A stretch of DNA of 64,000 nt from Aeromicrobium marinum DSM 15272 (GTDB lineage Bacteria; Actinomycetota; Actinomycetes; Propionibacteriales; Nocardioidaceae), in the NCBI RefSeq assembly GCF_000160775.2, contig NZ_CM001024.1, positions 409,016 through 473,015 on the forward strand, given 5' to 3'. A program made the position numbers and the translations under genes. Position 1 is the stretch's first letter, and every line of letters begins with the position of its first letter. Shown here piece after piece: positions 30,752 through 39,315 of the stretch. The notes below the pieces were generated by a model, which was given only the letters and a program-made list of their open reading frames with translations, was not told the DNA's origin and made no database searches.

Positions 30752-31186
30752 ATGCGACGCACCCTGCCCGCCACCCTGTTCCTCCTCGGCGCGATCGCGG
30801 CTGTCGTCAGTGGGCTGACCTCCGGCGACGCCGCGACCGCGACGGTGCTGGCCGCTGTCCTGGCCACCGCCGGTCTGCTCGTCTCGCCGCTGCCCTTCCC
30901 GGGCTCGGCTCCCACCGCCCAGTGGCAGCGCGTCGAGGGTGCGGGCGGTGTGGTGGTGCTCTTCCGCCCCGGATGTCCCTTCTGTCTGAAGCTGAGGTTC
31001 GCGGTCTCCGGCCTGGCCGGCCGGGCCACGTGGGCCGACATCTGGGCCGACGACGCCGCGGCGGCGAGGGTCCGTGAGGCCACCGGCGGCGACGAGACCG
31101 TGCCGACGGTGCTCATCGACGGCGAGGCGCACGTCAATCCCGACCCGAGCTGGCTGCGCGCCCGGTTGGCGGCGACGAGCGCCTGA
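30752..31186 (+). CDS. Membrane-anchored glutaredoxin-like protein
   Basis: 144 residues. Two N-terminal hydrophobic helices (about 6-45) anchor a thioredoxin-fold domain with the dithiol motif CPFC (RPGCPFCLKLRF) and the cis-Pro loop TVPTVLIDGEAHVNP. The topology puts the redox domain in the cytosol or at the membrane face. In mycothiol-using actinobacteria such mycoredoxin-like proteins reduce disulfides; mshB is in the same window. ATG 30752 is chosen from the leaderless hexamer. Confidence 0.78.
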   Translation: MRRTLPATLFLLGAIAAVVSGLTSGDAATATVLAAVLATAGLLVSPLPFPGSAPTAQWQRVEGAGGVVVLFRPGCPFCLKLRFAVSGLAGRATWADIWADDAAAARVREATGGDETVPTVLIDGEAHVNPDPSWLRARLAATSA

Positions 31187-31208
31187 GCCGCGGCCGCTGG
31201 GCACACCG

Positions 31209-31214
31209 TAGGAT
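31209..31214 (+). promoter_or_regulatory. Leaderless -10 of ychF
   Basis: TAGGAT ends eight bases before GTG 31223. Confidence 0.45.
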
Positions 31215-31222
31215 CGTCCCTC

Positions 31223-32311
31223 GTGGCTCTCTCCATCGGCATCGTCGGACTCCCCAACGCAGGCAAGTCGACGCTCTTCAACGCCCTGACCAAGAACGAC
31301 GTGCTCGCGGCGAACTACCCGTTCGCGACGATCGAGCCGAACGTGGGCGTGGTGGGGGTGCCCGACTCGCGGTTGGCCGCGCTCGCCGAGATCTTCGGGT
31401 CCGAGAAGATCCTGCCCGCCACGGTGCAGTTCGTCGACATCGCCGGCATCGTCCGGGGCGCGTCCGAGGGCGAGGGGATGGGCAACAAGTTCCTGTCGCA
31501 CATCCGCGAGTCCGACGCGATCTGCCAGGTGACGCGGGTGTTCCGCGACGAGGACGTGACCCACGTCGACGGCGACGTCAACCCGGCCAACGACATCGAG
31601 ACGATCTCGATCGAGCTGGTGCTGGCCGACCTGCAGACGGTCGACAACGCGCTGCCCCGGCTGGACAAGGAGTCCCGCAAGGACAAGTCGCTCGTGCCGG
31701 TGCTCGACGAGGTCACGAAGGCCAAGGCCGCGCTCGAGGCCGGCGACGGAGTGCTGAACGCCGGGCTCGACCTGGCCCTGCTGCGCGACCTGCACCTGAT
31801 GACCTCCAAGCGGTTCATCTACGTGTTCAACTGCGACGCCGAGGAGCTGAACGACGACGAGCTCAAGGGCCGTATGCGCGACCTGGTGGCCCCGGCCGAG
31901 GCGATCTTCCTCGACGCCCGCGCCGAGGCCGAGCTGGTCGAGCTGGGCGACGACGAGGACGCCGAGCAGATGCGCGCCGAGATGCTGGCCGACATGGGGG
32001 TCGAGGAGCCGGGCCTGGACGCGCTCGCCCGGGTCGGGTTCGACACCCTGGGCCTGCAGACGTACCTCACGGCCGGCCCCAAGGAGTCGCGGGCGTGGAC
32101 CATCCCGAAGGGCGCCACCGCCCCCCAGGCCGCCGGTGTCATCCACACCGACTTCGAGCGCGGCTTCATCAAGGCCGAGATCGTGTCGTTCGACGACCTG
32201 GTCGAGGCGGGATCCATGGCGGCCGCCAAGAGCGTCGGCAAGGTGCGCATGGAGGGCAAGGACTACGTGATGGCCGACGGCGACGTGGTGGAGTTCCGCT
32301 TCAACGTGTAG
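31223..32311 (+). CDS. ychF: Redox-regulated ATPase YchF (OBG family)
   Basis: 362 residues. The P-loop GLPNAGKSTLFNAL, switch FATIEPNVGVV, DIAGIVRGASEGEG and the noncanonical nucleotide motif region VFNCDAEE mark the Obg-like subfamily that prefers ATP. A helical insert and a C-terminal TGS domain (FDTLGLQTYLTAGPKESRAW to the end) are complete. YchF binds ribosomes and affects translation and oxidative stress. The last bases overlap the convergent SDR gene by 11. Confidence 0.96.
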   Translation: MALSIGIVGLPNAGKSTLFNALTKNDVLAANYPFATIEPNVGVVGVPDSRLAALAEIFGSEKILPATVQFVDIAGIVRGASEGEGMGNKFLSHIRESDAICQVTRVFRDEDVTHVDGDVNPANDIETISIELVLADLQTVDNALPRLDKESRKDKSLVPVLDEVTKAKAALEAGDGVLNAGLDLALLRDLHLMTSKRFIYVFNCDAEELNDDELKGRMRDLVAPAEAIFLDARAEAELVELGDDEDAEQMRAEMLADMGVEEPGLDALARVGFDTLGLQTYLTAGPKESRAWTIPKGATAPQAAGVIHTDFERGFIKAEIVSFDDLVEAGSMAAAKSVGKVRMEGKDYVMADGDVVEFRFNV

Positions 32312-33182
32312 TCGGTGCGGTCCGGCCCGTCAGCTCGGCGGGCGCGGCCGCTTCCCCCAGCTCGATGTCGCGGAGCACCGCCTGGATCTCGCGGTGGCTT
32401 CGGGTCCGGCGATCGAGACCGGGGTTGAGCACGCCCCGGAGCACCGAGTAGACGCTCCACCGCCGCGGCGCGATGATCCGGGCCGCGCGACGTTCGATGC
32501 CGTCGGCGATCGCCTGACCGGCGACGGCGGGCTGCAGACGCTTGCGGAGGAAGCCGGGGAAGGTGGCCTCGAAGCGTTGCGCCATGGTGCTGGCGAACCC
32601 CTCGCGGACCATGGCGGTGTCGATGAAGCCGAAGTACGCCACGCTGGCAGAGGCGCCGTGCTGCGCCAGCTCGCCGCGCAGCGCCCGACCGAACTGCTCG
32701 ACCGCAGCCTTCGACATCGCGTACGGCGCCATCAGGACACCGTTGACGAACGCGTAGACCGAGGCCACGACCACGACATGACCGCCGTGGGCGACGATGT
32801 GGGGCAGGGCGGGCTTCACCGTGCGGTACACGCCGAGGGCGTTGACCTCCAGCACCCGCTCGAACTCCTCCGCGCCCATGGAGTGGGTCGTGTTGGGTGC
32901 CGGAGCGATGCCCGCGTTGGCCACGACGATGTCGAGGCGGCCGAACCGCTCGACCACTCGGTCGACGACGGCGGCCATGGCGGCCGCGTCGGTCACGTCG
33001 GCGGACAGCCCGACGACGTCCGGTCCCAGCCGAGCGGCCGAGGCGCTGGTGTCCTGGGGGTCGAGGTCGACCAGGGCGATCCTGGCGCCACGCTCGTGCA
33101 GGTGGCGCGCGGTCTCGTAGCCGATGCCGCGTGCGCCGCCGGTGATCAGGGCGACCTTGCCCTTCACGGAGAAGCTGCTCAT
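32301..33182 (-). CDS. Short-chain dehydrogenase/reductase (SadH-like)
   Basis: 293 residues. Classical SDR features: TGGARGIG cofactor loop near 15, LVDLD after the second strand suggesting NAD, NAGIAP near 90, catalytic Ser in VVASVYAF and YAMSK (Tyr/Lys). A C-terminal extension of about 60 residues is typical of SadH-type alcohol dehydrogenases. It is the third gene of a monooxygenase-hydrolase-SDR operon, with ATGA overlaps, and probably oxidises or reduces a product of that pathway. Confidence 0.88.
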   Translation of the reverse strand: MSSFSVKGKVALITGGARGIGYETARHLHERGARIALVDLDPQDTSASAARLGPDVVGLSADVTDAAAMAAVVDRVVERFGRLDIVVANAGIAPAPNTTHSMGAEEFERVLEVNALGVYRTVKPALPHIVAHGGHVVVVASVYAFVNGVLMAPYAMSKAAVEQFGRALRGELAQHGASASVAYFGFIDTAMVREGFASTMAQRFEATFPGFLRKRLQPAVAGQAIADGIERRAARIIAPRRWSVYSVLRGVLNPGLDRRTRSHREIQAVLRDIELGEAAAPAELTGRTAPTTR

Positions 33183-34120
33183 GGGTTCATCACTTTCTGT
33201 CGGGCGTGAGGCGTCACGCCGGGGGACTGCAGGAGGAAGGCGACCTGGTCGGACAGCGCCTGTTGCTGCCAGGGGCCGTCGTACACGTCGAAGTGGTCGA
33301 TCGGGTAGGTGTGGGTCCGGGCGTACGTCCCCGCTGCTGCGGCCCGGGCCGCCGCACGGGGCGGGGCGACCGTGTCGTGCTCGCCGATCTGGACCAGCAA
33401 CGGTGATCGCACGCGTGCGGCGAACCGTGCCGGCCGGTTGAACGCGACCTCGAGGGTGGTCCGGGCGCACACCTCGTTGCGCCACGTGGGACCGGCGACC
33501 GCGAGGTAGCCCGTGAGCGCGCCCGGTGCCGTGATGACGGCCACCGACGCCGGCTCCCCGACGACCGCGAGATGGTGTGGGCTGCGTCGGGTCAGCAGAC
33601 GGCCGACATCGATGAGCCCGTGTCCCACCAGGACGGCGAGGCTGCGCGGACCGCGGTGCCTCACCATGGCGAGCAGGGCGGCCGAGCCGTCGACGGCCGG
33701 TGTCATGGAGACGACCGCCGCGATCCGGTGGTCCTTCGCCGCCACGGCGAGGACGTGGCCGCCTGAGTACGACGTGCCCCAGAGCACGATGCGGTCGGCG
33801 TCGACACCGTCGATGCCACGGGCGGCGGCGACGGCTGCGCGGTAGTCGGCGCGTTGACGCCGGAACGAGATGTGCTGGCGGGGAGCGCCGTCGGAGTCGC
33901 CGAAGCCCCGGTAGTCGAAGAGCAGCACGTCCAGGCCGGCCCGCGCGAACCCCTCGGCGTAGCCCGCCAGGCCGGTGTCACGCGTACCGCCGAACCCGTG
34001 GGCCATCACGACGCACGGGCGGCCGTCGGCGGTGCTGAGCGCGTCACTCGTCGCGGTGAAGTGCCAGGCGCGACAGGTGACGCCGTGGCTCGTGAAGGAG
34101 ACGTCCTGCCGCCGGGTCAT
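33179..34120 (-). CDS. Alpha/beta hydrolase
   Basis: 313 residues. The oxyanion HGFGG, the nucleophile elbow GTSYSGGH (Ser near 116), a later acidic residue in IGEHDTVAPP and the His in PIDHFDVYDGPW give a full triad. It resembles acyl-peptidase/dienelactone-type hydrolases. Operon position between a Baeyer-Villiger monooxygenase and an SDR suggests it cleaves the ester made by the monooxygenase. Overlaps of four bases occur on both sides. Confidence 0.85.
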   Translation of the reverse strand: MTRRQDVSFTSHGVTCRAWHFTATSDALSTADGRPCVVMAHGFGGTRDTGLAGYAEGFARAGLDVLLFDYRGFGDSDGAPRQHISFRRQRADYRAAVAAARGIDGVDADRIVLWGTSYSGGHVLAVAAKDHRIAAVVSMTPAVDGSAALLAMVRHRGPRSLAVLVGHGLIDVGRLLTRRSPHHLAVVGEPASVAVITAPGALTGYLAVAGPTWRNEVCARTTLEVAFNRPARFAARVRSPLLVQIGEHDTVAPPRAAARAAAAGTYARTHTYPIDHFDVYDGPWQQQALSDQVAFLLQSPGVTPHARQKVMNP

Positions 34121-35601
34121 GCGACCGGCACCTCGTCGGCCGCACGGGCGACGTCGAACCGCACGGCGCCGTCGTCGACGGGATCCTGCAGGAGGACCTG
34201 GCTGTCGCGGCCGTAGTGCATCAGGACCTTCCACGGCTCGCCCCTGCCCTGACGGGGGAGCGTCTCCTTGGCTCGTTGCACGTAGCCCGACCGCAGCATG
34301 TCGAGCATGCCCTCGTCGAGCGCCGAGCCGTCGGCGTCGTGGGGGGTGGCGACCGTGAGGCCGTGCTCGTCCATGTGGGCGAACAGACGGCAGAGGTACC
34401 GCCCGGCGATGTCGGACTTCAACGTCCAGGGCGCGTTGGTGTAGCCGAAGATCCAGGCGAGGTTCGGGATGCCCTCGATCAGGACGCCTTTGTACGTGAG
34501 GTGGTCGTGCAGCGCGCGACGGTCGCCGTCGACGAACAGCTCCATGCCGCCGAGCATCTGGACGTTGAGACCGGTGGCCGTGACGACGATGTCCGCCTCC
34601 AGCCGTGCGCCCGACCTCAGGAGGATGCCGTCCTCGGTGAAGGTGTCGATGTGGTCGGTCACGACCGAGGCGTCGCCCGCGGCCAGCACCGCGAAGAGGT
34701 CGCCGTCCGGCACGGCGCAGAGGCGCTCGTCCCACGGCATGTACTCCGGGGTGAAGTGGCGCATGTCGACCGACGGCCCGACCTTGCGTCGCACCTGGGA
34801 CAGCAGGAATCGCCGCGTTTGTCGGGGCCACCGCCGGCACGCCCGGTACATCCAGTTCTGGATGGCGATGTTGCGCCGGCGGCCGAGCTCGAAGACCCAC
34901 CGGTCGGGCAGCACGTGGCACAGCGCCCGGGAGATCTTGTCGAGGGCCGGCAGGGCGAAGACGTAGGAGGGTGACCGTTGCAGCATCGTCACGTGCTCGG
35001 CCCGGTCCGCCATCGCGGGGACGAGGGTCACGGCCGTGGCGCCGCTGCCGATGACCACGACTCGCTTGCCGGTGTGGTCGAGGTCCTCGGGCCAGTGCTG
35101 CGGGTGGACCGTCCGGCCCGTGAACGCCTCGATGCCCGGGAACGTCGGGAGGTGGCCGGCGTCGTAGTCGTAGTAGCCGGTGCAGCTGATGAGGAAGTCG
35201 GCGGCGAACGTGCGGACCTCGCCGGACGCCTCGTGCACGGCCGTCACGGTCCAGCGCGCCTCCGCGGTGGAGAACTCCGCGGTGGTGGTCCTGAGGCCGT
35301 AGTGGATCTTCTCGTCGACCCCGTACTCCGCGGCCGTGTCGGCGATGTAGTCACGGATCGACGCGCCGTCGGCCAGGACCTTGACGTCGTGCCACGGGCG
35401 GAACTTGTAGCCGAAGGTGAGCATGTCGGAGTCGGAGCGGACACCCGGGTACCGGAACAGGTCCCAGGTGCCGCCGAGGCGGTCGCGGCGCTCGAGGATG
35501 GCGATCTCGCGCTCGGGGAAGGCCTGCTGGATCTGGCACGCGGTACCGATGCCGGACAGCCCGGCGCCGATGATCAGGGTGTCGAAGTGCTGGGTGTTCA
35601 T
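34117..35601 (-). CDS. Baeyer-Villiger flavin monooxygenase (MymA/EthA-like)
   Basis: 494 residues. FAD-binding GAGLSGIG (12-19), the Baeyer-Villiger fingerprint F160-T-G-R-T-V-H166-P-Q-H-W170, and the NADPH-binding GSGATA (185-190). These enzymes insert oxygen next to a ketone using NADPH and O2. The M. tuberculosis relatives are EthA and MymA, the latter in an operon with a lipase and the SDR SadH and controlled by divergent AraC protein VirS. The same order is seen here. A 120-base gap with paired half-sites separates it from the AraC gene. Confidence 0.92.
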   Translation of the reverse strand: MNTQHFDTLIIGAGLSGIGTACQIQQAFPEREIAILERRDRLGGTWDLFRYPGVRSDSDMLTFGYKFRPWHDVKVLADGASIRDYIADTAAEYGVDEKIHYGLRTTTAEFSTAEARWTVTAVHEASGEVRTFAADFLISCTGYYDYDAGHLPTFPGIEAFTGRTVHPQHWPEDLDHTGKRVVVIGSGATAVTLVPAMADRAEHVTMLQRSPSYVFALPALDKISRALCHVLPDRWVFELGRRRNIAIQNWMYRACRRWPRQTRRFLLSQVRRKVGPSVDMRHFTPEYMPWDERLCAVPDGDLFAVLAAGDASVVTDHIDTFTEDGILLRSGARLEADIVVTATGLNVQMLGGMELFVDGDRRALHDHLTYKGVLIEGIPNLAWIFGYTNAPWTLKSDIAGRYLCRLFAHMDEHGLTVATPHDADGSALDEGMLDMLRSGYVQRAKETLPRQGRGEPWKVLMHYGRDSQVLLQDPVDDGAVRFDVARAADEVPVA

Positions 35602-35686
35602 GGCTTCCTCACGTTCGCTCGGCCTGCACGTGCAGGGTTCCTTCCCCCACACTGCGGGCTCGGTGCCGCCCTGGTCTTGACAGGCT

Positions 35687-35713
35687 GCGACATACTTTTG
35701 TCATTTCGCGACA
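35687..35713. promoter_or_regulatory. Paired GCGACA half-sites, AraC-type operator candidate
   Basis: GCGACA occurs at 35687-35692 and 35708-35713, a 21-base period equal to two helical turns, as AraC-family activators use. The probable -10 of the AraC gene, TACTTT (35693-35698), lies between them, so autoregulation is possible. Confidence 0.45.
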
Positions 35714-35724
35714 GGAGGTCCACG

Positions 35725-36729
35725 GTGGGAAGCCTGCTCCGTGCCAGCGCGCTGTGGGGCTACGACGAGCTGGTCACCCAGCTGGGCGGGGACCCGGCGG
35801 CGCTGAGGAGCAGGTTCGGGATCGAACCCGGCGTCGAGACGCAGCCCGAGGGCTTCGTGTCCGTCCGCGGATACGTCCGACTGCTGGAGACCACGGCAGC
35901 CGAGCTGGACTGTCCGGACCTGGGCCTGCGGCTGTCGGGGTGGCAGGGCCTGGACATGCTCGGACCCGTGGCGGTCATCGCGCGGAACAATCCGACCGTC
36001 CAGGAGGCGCTCGGGGCGATCGCCCGCTACCTCTACGCGCACTCACCGGCGCTGCGCATGGAGGCCTTTGCCGGCGAGGGTCCCCACCTGCGCTTCGAGT
36101 ACGAGGTCGACGAACCGTTCCTCGACGACCTCCGTCAGTCCTATGAGGTGAGCATGGGGATCGTGGTCCAGATCCTGCGTCTGCTGGGAGGCAGCGGTCC
36201 GATCGCCGTCTCCTTCACGCACCAGCAGACTGCGCCGGACGCCGCCTACGAGCGCGTGCTCGGCTGCCCCGTCAGGTTCGGGCAGGCGTGGTGCGGCTTC
36301 GAGGTGAGCCCGGAGCTGGCGGCCCGGCCCATCGACACCGCCCACCCGGAGACGCAGCGCATCGCCGTGATGTACCTGGAGTCCCGGTACCCCGTGGGGA
36401 CGGCGACCCTGGCTGAACGCACCAGCGAACTGGCCCGCCGGTTGCTGATGACCGGCAGCTGCACGATCGACTCCATCGCCGATCAGCTGAACCTGCACCC
36501 GCGGACCCTTCAGCGCCAGCTCGCCCGCGAGGGCGTCCGGTGCCAGGACCTGATCGAGAGCGCCCGGAAGGACCAGGCAGCCCACTACCTGGCCCAGCCG
36601 GGCCTGCACCTCAGCCAGGTCGCCGCTCTGCTCGGCTACGCCGAGCAGAGCTCCTTGAACCGGTCGTGCCGTCGATGGTTCGGTCAGACGCCGTCGCAGG
36701 TCCGGGCCGGCCTGCGCGGTCCGGGTTGA
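35725..36729 (+). CDS. AraC-family regulator (VirS-like)
   Basis: 334 residues. The N-terminal ligand domain (about 20-200, LALSVG-type arabinose-binding-family region) precedes a C-terminal double helix-turn-helix: CTIDSIADQLNLHPRTLQRQ and YLAQPGLHLSQVAALLGYAE, ending in RRWFGQTPSQVRAG. Start GTG 35725 is set by AGGAGGT (35714-35719). It is divergent from the monooxygenase operon, like virS and mymA in mycobacteria, and probably activates it, in response to envelope stress or a pathway substrate in that model. Confidence 0.9.
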   Translation: MGSLLRASALWGYDELVTQLGGDPAALRSRFGIEPGVETQPEGFVSVRGYVRLLETTAAELDCPDLGLRLSGWQGLDMLGPVAVIARNNPTVQEALGAIARYLYAHSPALRMEAFAGEGPHLRFEYEVDEPFLDDLRQSYEVSMGIVVQILRLLGGSGPIAVSFTHQQTAPDAAYERVLGCPVRFGQAWCGFEVSPELAARPIDTAHPETQRIAVMYLESRYPVGTATLAERTSELARRLLMTGSCTIDSIADQLNLHPRTLQRQLAREGVRCQDLIESARKDQAAHYLAQPGLHLSQVAALLGYAEQSSLNRSCRRWFGQTPSQVRAGLRGPG

Positions 36730-36732
36730 GCG

Positions 36733-37071
36733 TCAGCGCAGCACGAGCCCGAGGATCTCGGCCTGGCGGAGCAGGAACCGGCCCTCGTCGAGCTTCTTGC
36801 GGCGCAACCACGTGGTCACCTCGGTGTTGCACTTGCTGGCGTTGCAGGAGCCGCACGCCGGGACGACGTTCGTGACGGTGTAGCGGCCCCCGCGGGAGAT
36901 CGGCAGCATGCAGTCCTTCTGCAGAGCCCGGTCCGTCGCCCCGCAGTAGGCGCACCCGGCCCACGTCGCCACCAGGGCGTCCCACTGCAGCTCGGTGAGG
37001 TCGTGCTCGACCTTCGCCATCCGGCGCTTGCGCCGGCGCGCGTGGGTCGCGGCTCTGCTCCTGGTGGGCAC
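36733..37071 (-). CDS. HNH endonuclease-like protein
   Basis: 112 residues with a basic N-terminus, a CAYCGATDRALQKDCMLPIS segment, and then CGSCNASKCN. Cys pairs around an H/N-H-N-like core suggest a zinc-stabilised HNH nuclease, although the first His is not clear (DCMLPISRGG replaces the usual DHxxP). Function as nuclease is therefore uncertain. It converges on the AraC gene with a three-base gap. A leaderless hexamer supports GTG 37071. Confidence 0.72.
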   Translation of the reverse strand: MPTRSRAATHARRRKRRMAKVEHDLTELQWDALVATWAGCAYCGATDRALQKDCMLPISRGGRYTVTNVVPACGSCNASKCNTEVTTWLRRKKLDEGRFLLRQAEILGLVLR

Positions 37072-37077
37072 GCGCCG

Positions 37078-37083
37078 AGCCTA
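37078..37083 (-). promoter_or_regulatory. Leaderless -10 of the HNH gene
   Basis: Minus-strand TAGGCT ends six bases before GTG 37071. Confidence 0.45.
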
Positions 37084-37174
37084 GGGCGGCGGGACTCCGG
37101 ATCGGTGGACCCCGTGACTTTCGGCTGACGGTGCCGTGGCCGATCGGGCGATGAGACCGGTCCCGGGACGCCGC

Positions 37175-37180
37175 TAGCGT
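37175..37180 (+). promoter_or_regulatory. Leaderless -10 of the YqeB-like gene
   Basis: TAGCGT ends seven bases before ATG 37188. It is the same hexamer as in the prophage elements but without their upstream part. Confidence 0.5.
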
Positions 37181-37187
37181 CCGGACC

Positions 37188-37670
37188 ATGGAGAGTTCGC
37201 AGGACCACGACGTGCTGGGCATGTCCCGGGAGGACCGGCGGTGGACCGTGGTGCTGCTCGGCGCCGGAGGAGCGGTCCTCCTCGCGATCCTGCCGTGGGT
37301 GCTGGACCTGCTGAGCGGCGTCCCCCTGGTGCCGTTCCGTGAGGTCGGGAACTGGGTCTCGTCGTTCGACCAGCCGTGGGCCGCCGCAGCGCGGGTCGGG
37401 GTGGGCCTGCTCGCCGGTGTCGCCCTCGCCCTGGTGACCATCTGGGACGAGCACCGGATCGAGGTCCACGACGACACCCTGGTCCTGGTGCACGGCGACG
37501 ACCGCCGCACCCTGCGCCGCGACCAGGTCCTCGGCATCCACCGCGACGGCAAGAAGGTGGTCGTCGACGGCGAAGGGGGCAGGGTCCTGTTCGCCCGACC
37601 GCTCGAGGCGAAGCGTGATCGGGTGCGCGAGGTGTTCCTCGCCCGTGGCTGGCCCTGGGAGTCGAACTGA
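37188..37670 (+). CDS. YqeB-like membrane protein with PH-like domain
   Basis: 160 residues: two hydrophobic segments (about 20-42 and 65-87) followed by a beta-rich domain, [19 protein letters not shown] then [18 protein letters not shown], that looks like a bacterial PH fold. This matches the actinobacterial YqeB family of unknown function. It precedes rnhA by 23 bases and may be co-transcribed. Confidence 0.6.
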   Translation: MESSQDHDVLGMSREDRRWTVVLLGAGGAVLLAILPWVLDLLSGVPLVPFREVGNWVSSFDQPWAAAARVGVGLLAGVALALVTIWDEHRIEVHDDTLVLVHGDDRRTLRRDQVLGIHRDGKKVVVDGEGGRVLFARPLEAKRDRVREVFLARGWPWESN

Positions 37671-37693
37671 CCGTCGGATGGGACCATGGCAGC

Positions 37694-38152
37694 GTGACCC
37701 AGGAGCCCGTGATCATCCACACCGACGGCGGCTGCACCCCCAATCCCGGCCCGGGTGGCTGGGGAGCGGTGCTGCGGCAGGGGAGCCACGTCCGCGAGCT
37801 GTACGGCGGTGAGCCGGGCATCACGACCAACAACCGGATGGAGCTCACCGCGCCGATCATGGCGCTGGAGGCGCTGACCCGGCCGGTGCTGGTGCACCTG
37901 CACACCGACAGCACCTACGTGCGGGGCGGCATCACCCAGTGGATGGCCGGCTGGGAGCGCAACGGCTGGCGCACCTCGGCGAAGCAGCCGGTCAAGAACG
38001 TCGACCTGTGGAAGCGGCTCAAGGCGGCCTGTGAGCAGCACGAGGTCGAGTGGTTCTGGGTCAAGGGCCACAGTGGGGTGCCCGACAACGAGCTGGCCGA
38101 CCAGCTGGCCACCCGGGGGATGGCCGAGGCGATGGCGGCGTCCCGTGGGTGA
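37694..38152 (+). CDS. rnhA: Ribonuclease HI
   Basis: 152 residues from GTG 37694. It cuts the RNA strand of RNA-DNA hybrids. Catalytic Asp11 in [17 protein letters not shown], Glu in [10 protein letters not shown], Asp in HTDSTYV and the last Asp in [10 protein letters not shown] are all present, as is the basic-handle region [11 protein letters not shown] with VKGHSG. The 3' end overlaps the small HhH gene. Confidence 0.95.
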   Translation: MTQEPVIIHTDGGCTPNPGPGGWGAVLRQGSHVRELYGGEPGITTNNRMELTAPIMALEALTRPVLVHLHTDSTYVRGGITQWMAGWERNGWRTSAKQPVKNVDLWKRLKAACEQHEVEWFWVKGHSGVPDNELADQLATRGMAEAMAASRG

Positions 38153-38333
38153 AGCGACGGAGGACCGGGGTCCGGTGTTCGACGGTGTCCGCATCGGTCG
38201 ACCCGCCACCGGGGCGTTGATCGACGCCGGCTACTCGACCGTGGCCGACCTGCCGGCCGACCTCGACGAGCTGCTGGCCCTGCACGGCTTCGGTCCGTCA
38301 GCGGTGCGCCGGTTGACCGAGGCGCGCGCCTGA
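38145..38333 (+). CDS. Helix-hairpin-helix small protein, 62 aa
   Basis: GTG 38145, overlapping the rnhA stop by eight bases. After [20 protein letters not shown] it reads [20 protein letters not shown] then GPSAVRRL, a helix-hairpin-helix pair of the type that binds DNA backbone non-specifically. Small proteins of this form are common in actinobacteria. The coupling to rnhA suggests a nucleic-acid role. Confidence 0.7.
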   Translation: MGEATEDRGPVFDGVRIGRPATGALIDAGYSTVADLPADLDELLALHGFGPSAVRRLTEARA

Positions 38334-38337
38334 CCGG

Positions 38338-38748
38338 TCAGACGGCCACGGCGGCCGCGACCAGAGCGACGGCGGCGCCGACGGTGCGCACCGCGTCCGC
38401 CCACCTCAGGCTTGTCATCAGGGCAGCGGCGCGGCCGTCCCGACCCAGCCGCCCGTGGGCGGGAGCGGCCACCAAGGCGGTGGTGAAGCACGCCACGCCC
38501 GTGCCTGCCAGCGCGAGCCAGATCACCGCGGTGAGGTCCGCGTCGAGCAGCACCCACAGACCCACCGCTGCCAGCGTCAGGTACAGCGGCGCGACCACGA
38601 CCGCGATCCGGCTCGAGTGGGCGGCGTGCGCGGTCACCCAGGACTCGTCGGTCACCGCGGCCAGCGCCGGATACACCACCGTCGTCACCACCAGCTGGAA
38701 CCCCAGGTGGACGGCCGTCGCAGCCAGCAGGGCAGTCTCCGGGCTCAC
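38338..38748 (-). CDS. Four-pass membrane protein, 136 aa
   Basis: Four hydrophobic helices (ALLAATAVHLGFQLVVTTVV, IAVVVAPLYLTLAAVGLWVL, VIWLALAGTGVACFTTALV and a C-terminal Val/Ala-rich one), without charged catalytic clusters. No family is recognised with confidence. GTG 38748 shares a 17-base intergenic region and an overlapping -10 with the divergent DinB-like gene. Confidence 0.65.
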   Translation of the reverse strand: MSPETALLAATAVHLGFQLVVTTVVYPALAAVTDESWVTAHAAHSSRIAVVVAPLYLTLAAVGLWVLLDADLTAVIWLALAGTGVACFTTALVAAPAHGRLGRDGRAAALMTSLRWADAVRTVGAAVALVAAAVAV

Positions 38749-38753
38749 GCGGC

Positions 38754-38760
38754 TAGCGTA
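38754..38760. promoter_or_regulatory. Shared bidirectional -10 (TAGCGTA)
   Basis: Plus-strand TAGCGT (38754-38759) ends six bases before ATG 38766. Minus-strand TACGCT (38760-38755) ends six bases before GTG 38748. The two hexamers overlap by five bases in a 17-base intergenic region. Confidence 0.5.
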
Positions 38761-38765
38761 GGGGG

Positions 38766-39299
38766 ATGAGCGACGTCCGCACGGCGCCCGATCCCGAGGA
38801 GCCCCGCATCGGTCCGCCGCGGCTGGCCGGGGACCGGGACTCCCTGGAGTCCTGGCTGGACTTCTACCGGGCCTCGGTGCCCCTGAAGGTCGCCGGACTC
38901 ACGCCCGAGCAGCTCTGCACCCGGTCGGTCCCGCCGTCGGGCCTGACGCTGGCCGGCATCGTCAGGCACCTGACGTTCGTGGAGCAGTTCTGGTGCGGCA
39001 CCGTCGTCGCCGGGCTCGAGCTGCCGCCGCTGTACCGCGAGACCGATCGCGACGGAGACTTCGCCGGGGCCCGTCCCGAGACCGCGCTGGCGGACCTCGA
39101 GCGGTACCTCGCCGAGCTGCCGGTCTCCCGCGAGCGGGTGCGCGGCGTCACCGATCTCGACGCACCGTTGCCGGGCCGGCACCACGGTCAGACCGTCAAC
39201 CTGCGATGGGTCCTGGTGCACCTGGTCGAGGAGTACGCCCGCCACCTCGGTCACGCCGACCTGCTGCGCGAGGCCGTCGACGGCGTGACGGGGTACTGA
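38766..39299 (+). CDS. DinB-family (DUF664) protein
   Basis: 177 residues forming a four-helix bundle. The metal-ligand His positions are in GIVRHLTFVEQFW and in VLVHLVEEYARHLGHADLLRE, the DUF664/mycothiol-dependent maleylpyruvate isomerase-like layout. Members are thiol S-transferases using mycothiol or bacillithiol; the substrate is unknown. Leaderless start as described for the shared -10. Confidence 0.85.
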   Translation: MSDVRTAPDPEEPRIGPPRLAGDRDSLESWLDFYRASVPLKVAGLTPEQLCTRSVPPSGLTLAGIVRHLTFVEQFWCGTVVAGLELPPLYRETDRDGDFAGARPETALADLERYLAELPVSRERVRGVTDLDAPLPGRHHGQTVNLRWVLVHLVEEYARHLGHADLLREAVDGVTGY

Positions 39300-39315
39300 G
39301 TCACGGCTGCCCCGG

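Noticed and set aside
30158-32146. 662-codon minus-strand frame across several plus-strand genes
   Set aside because: It spans unrelated genes (GNAT, glutaredoxin-like, ychF) whose products are clear; Gly/Arg/His-rich noise.
34978-35724. Extension of the AraC frame upstream to 34978
   Set aside because: It would run antisense through the monooxygenase gene; the GTG at 35725 with AGGAGGT is a clear start.
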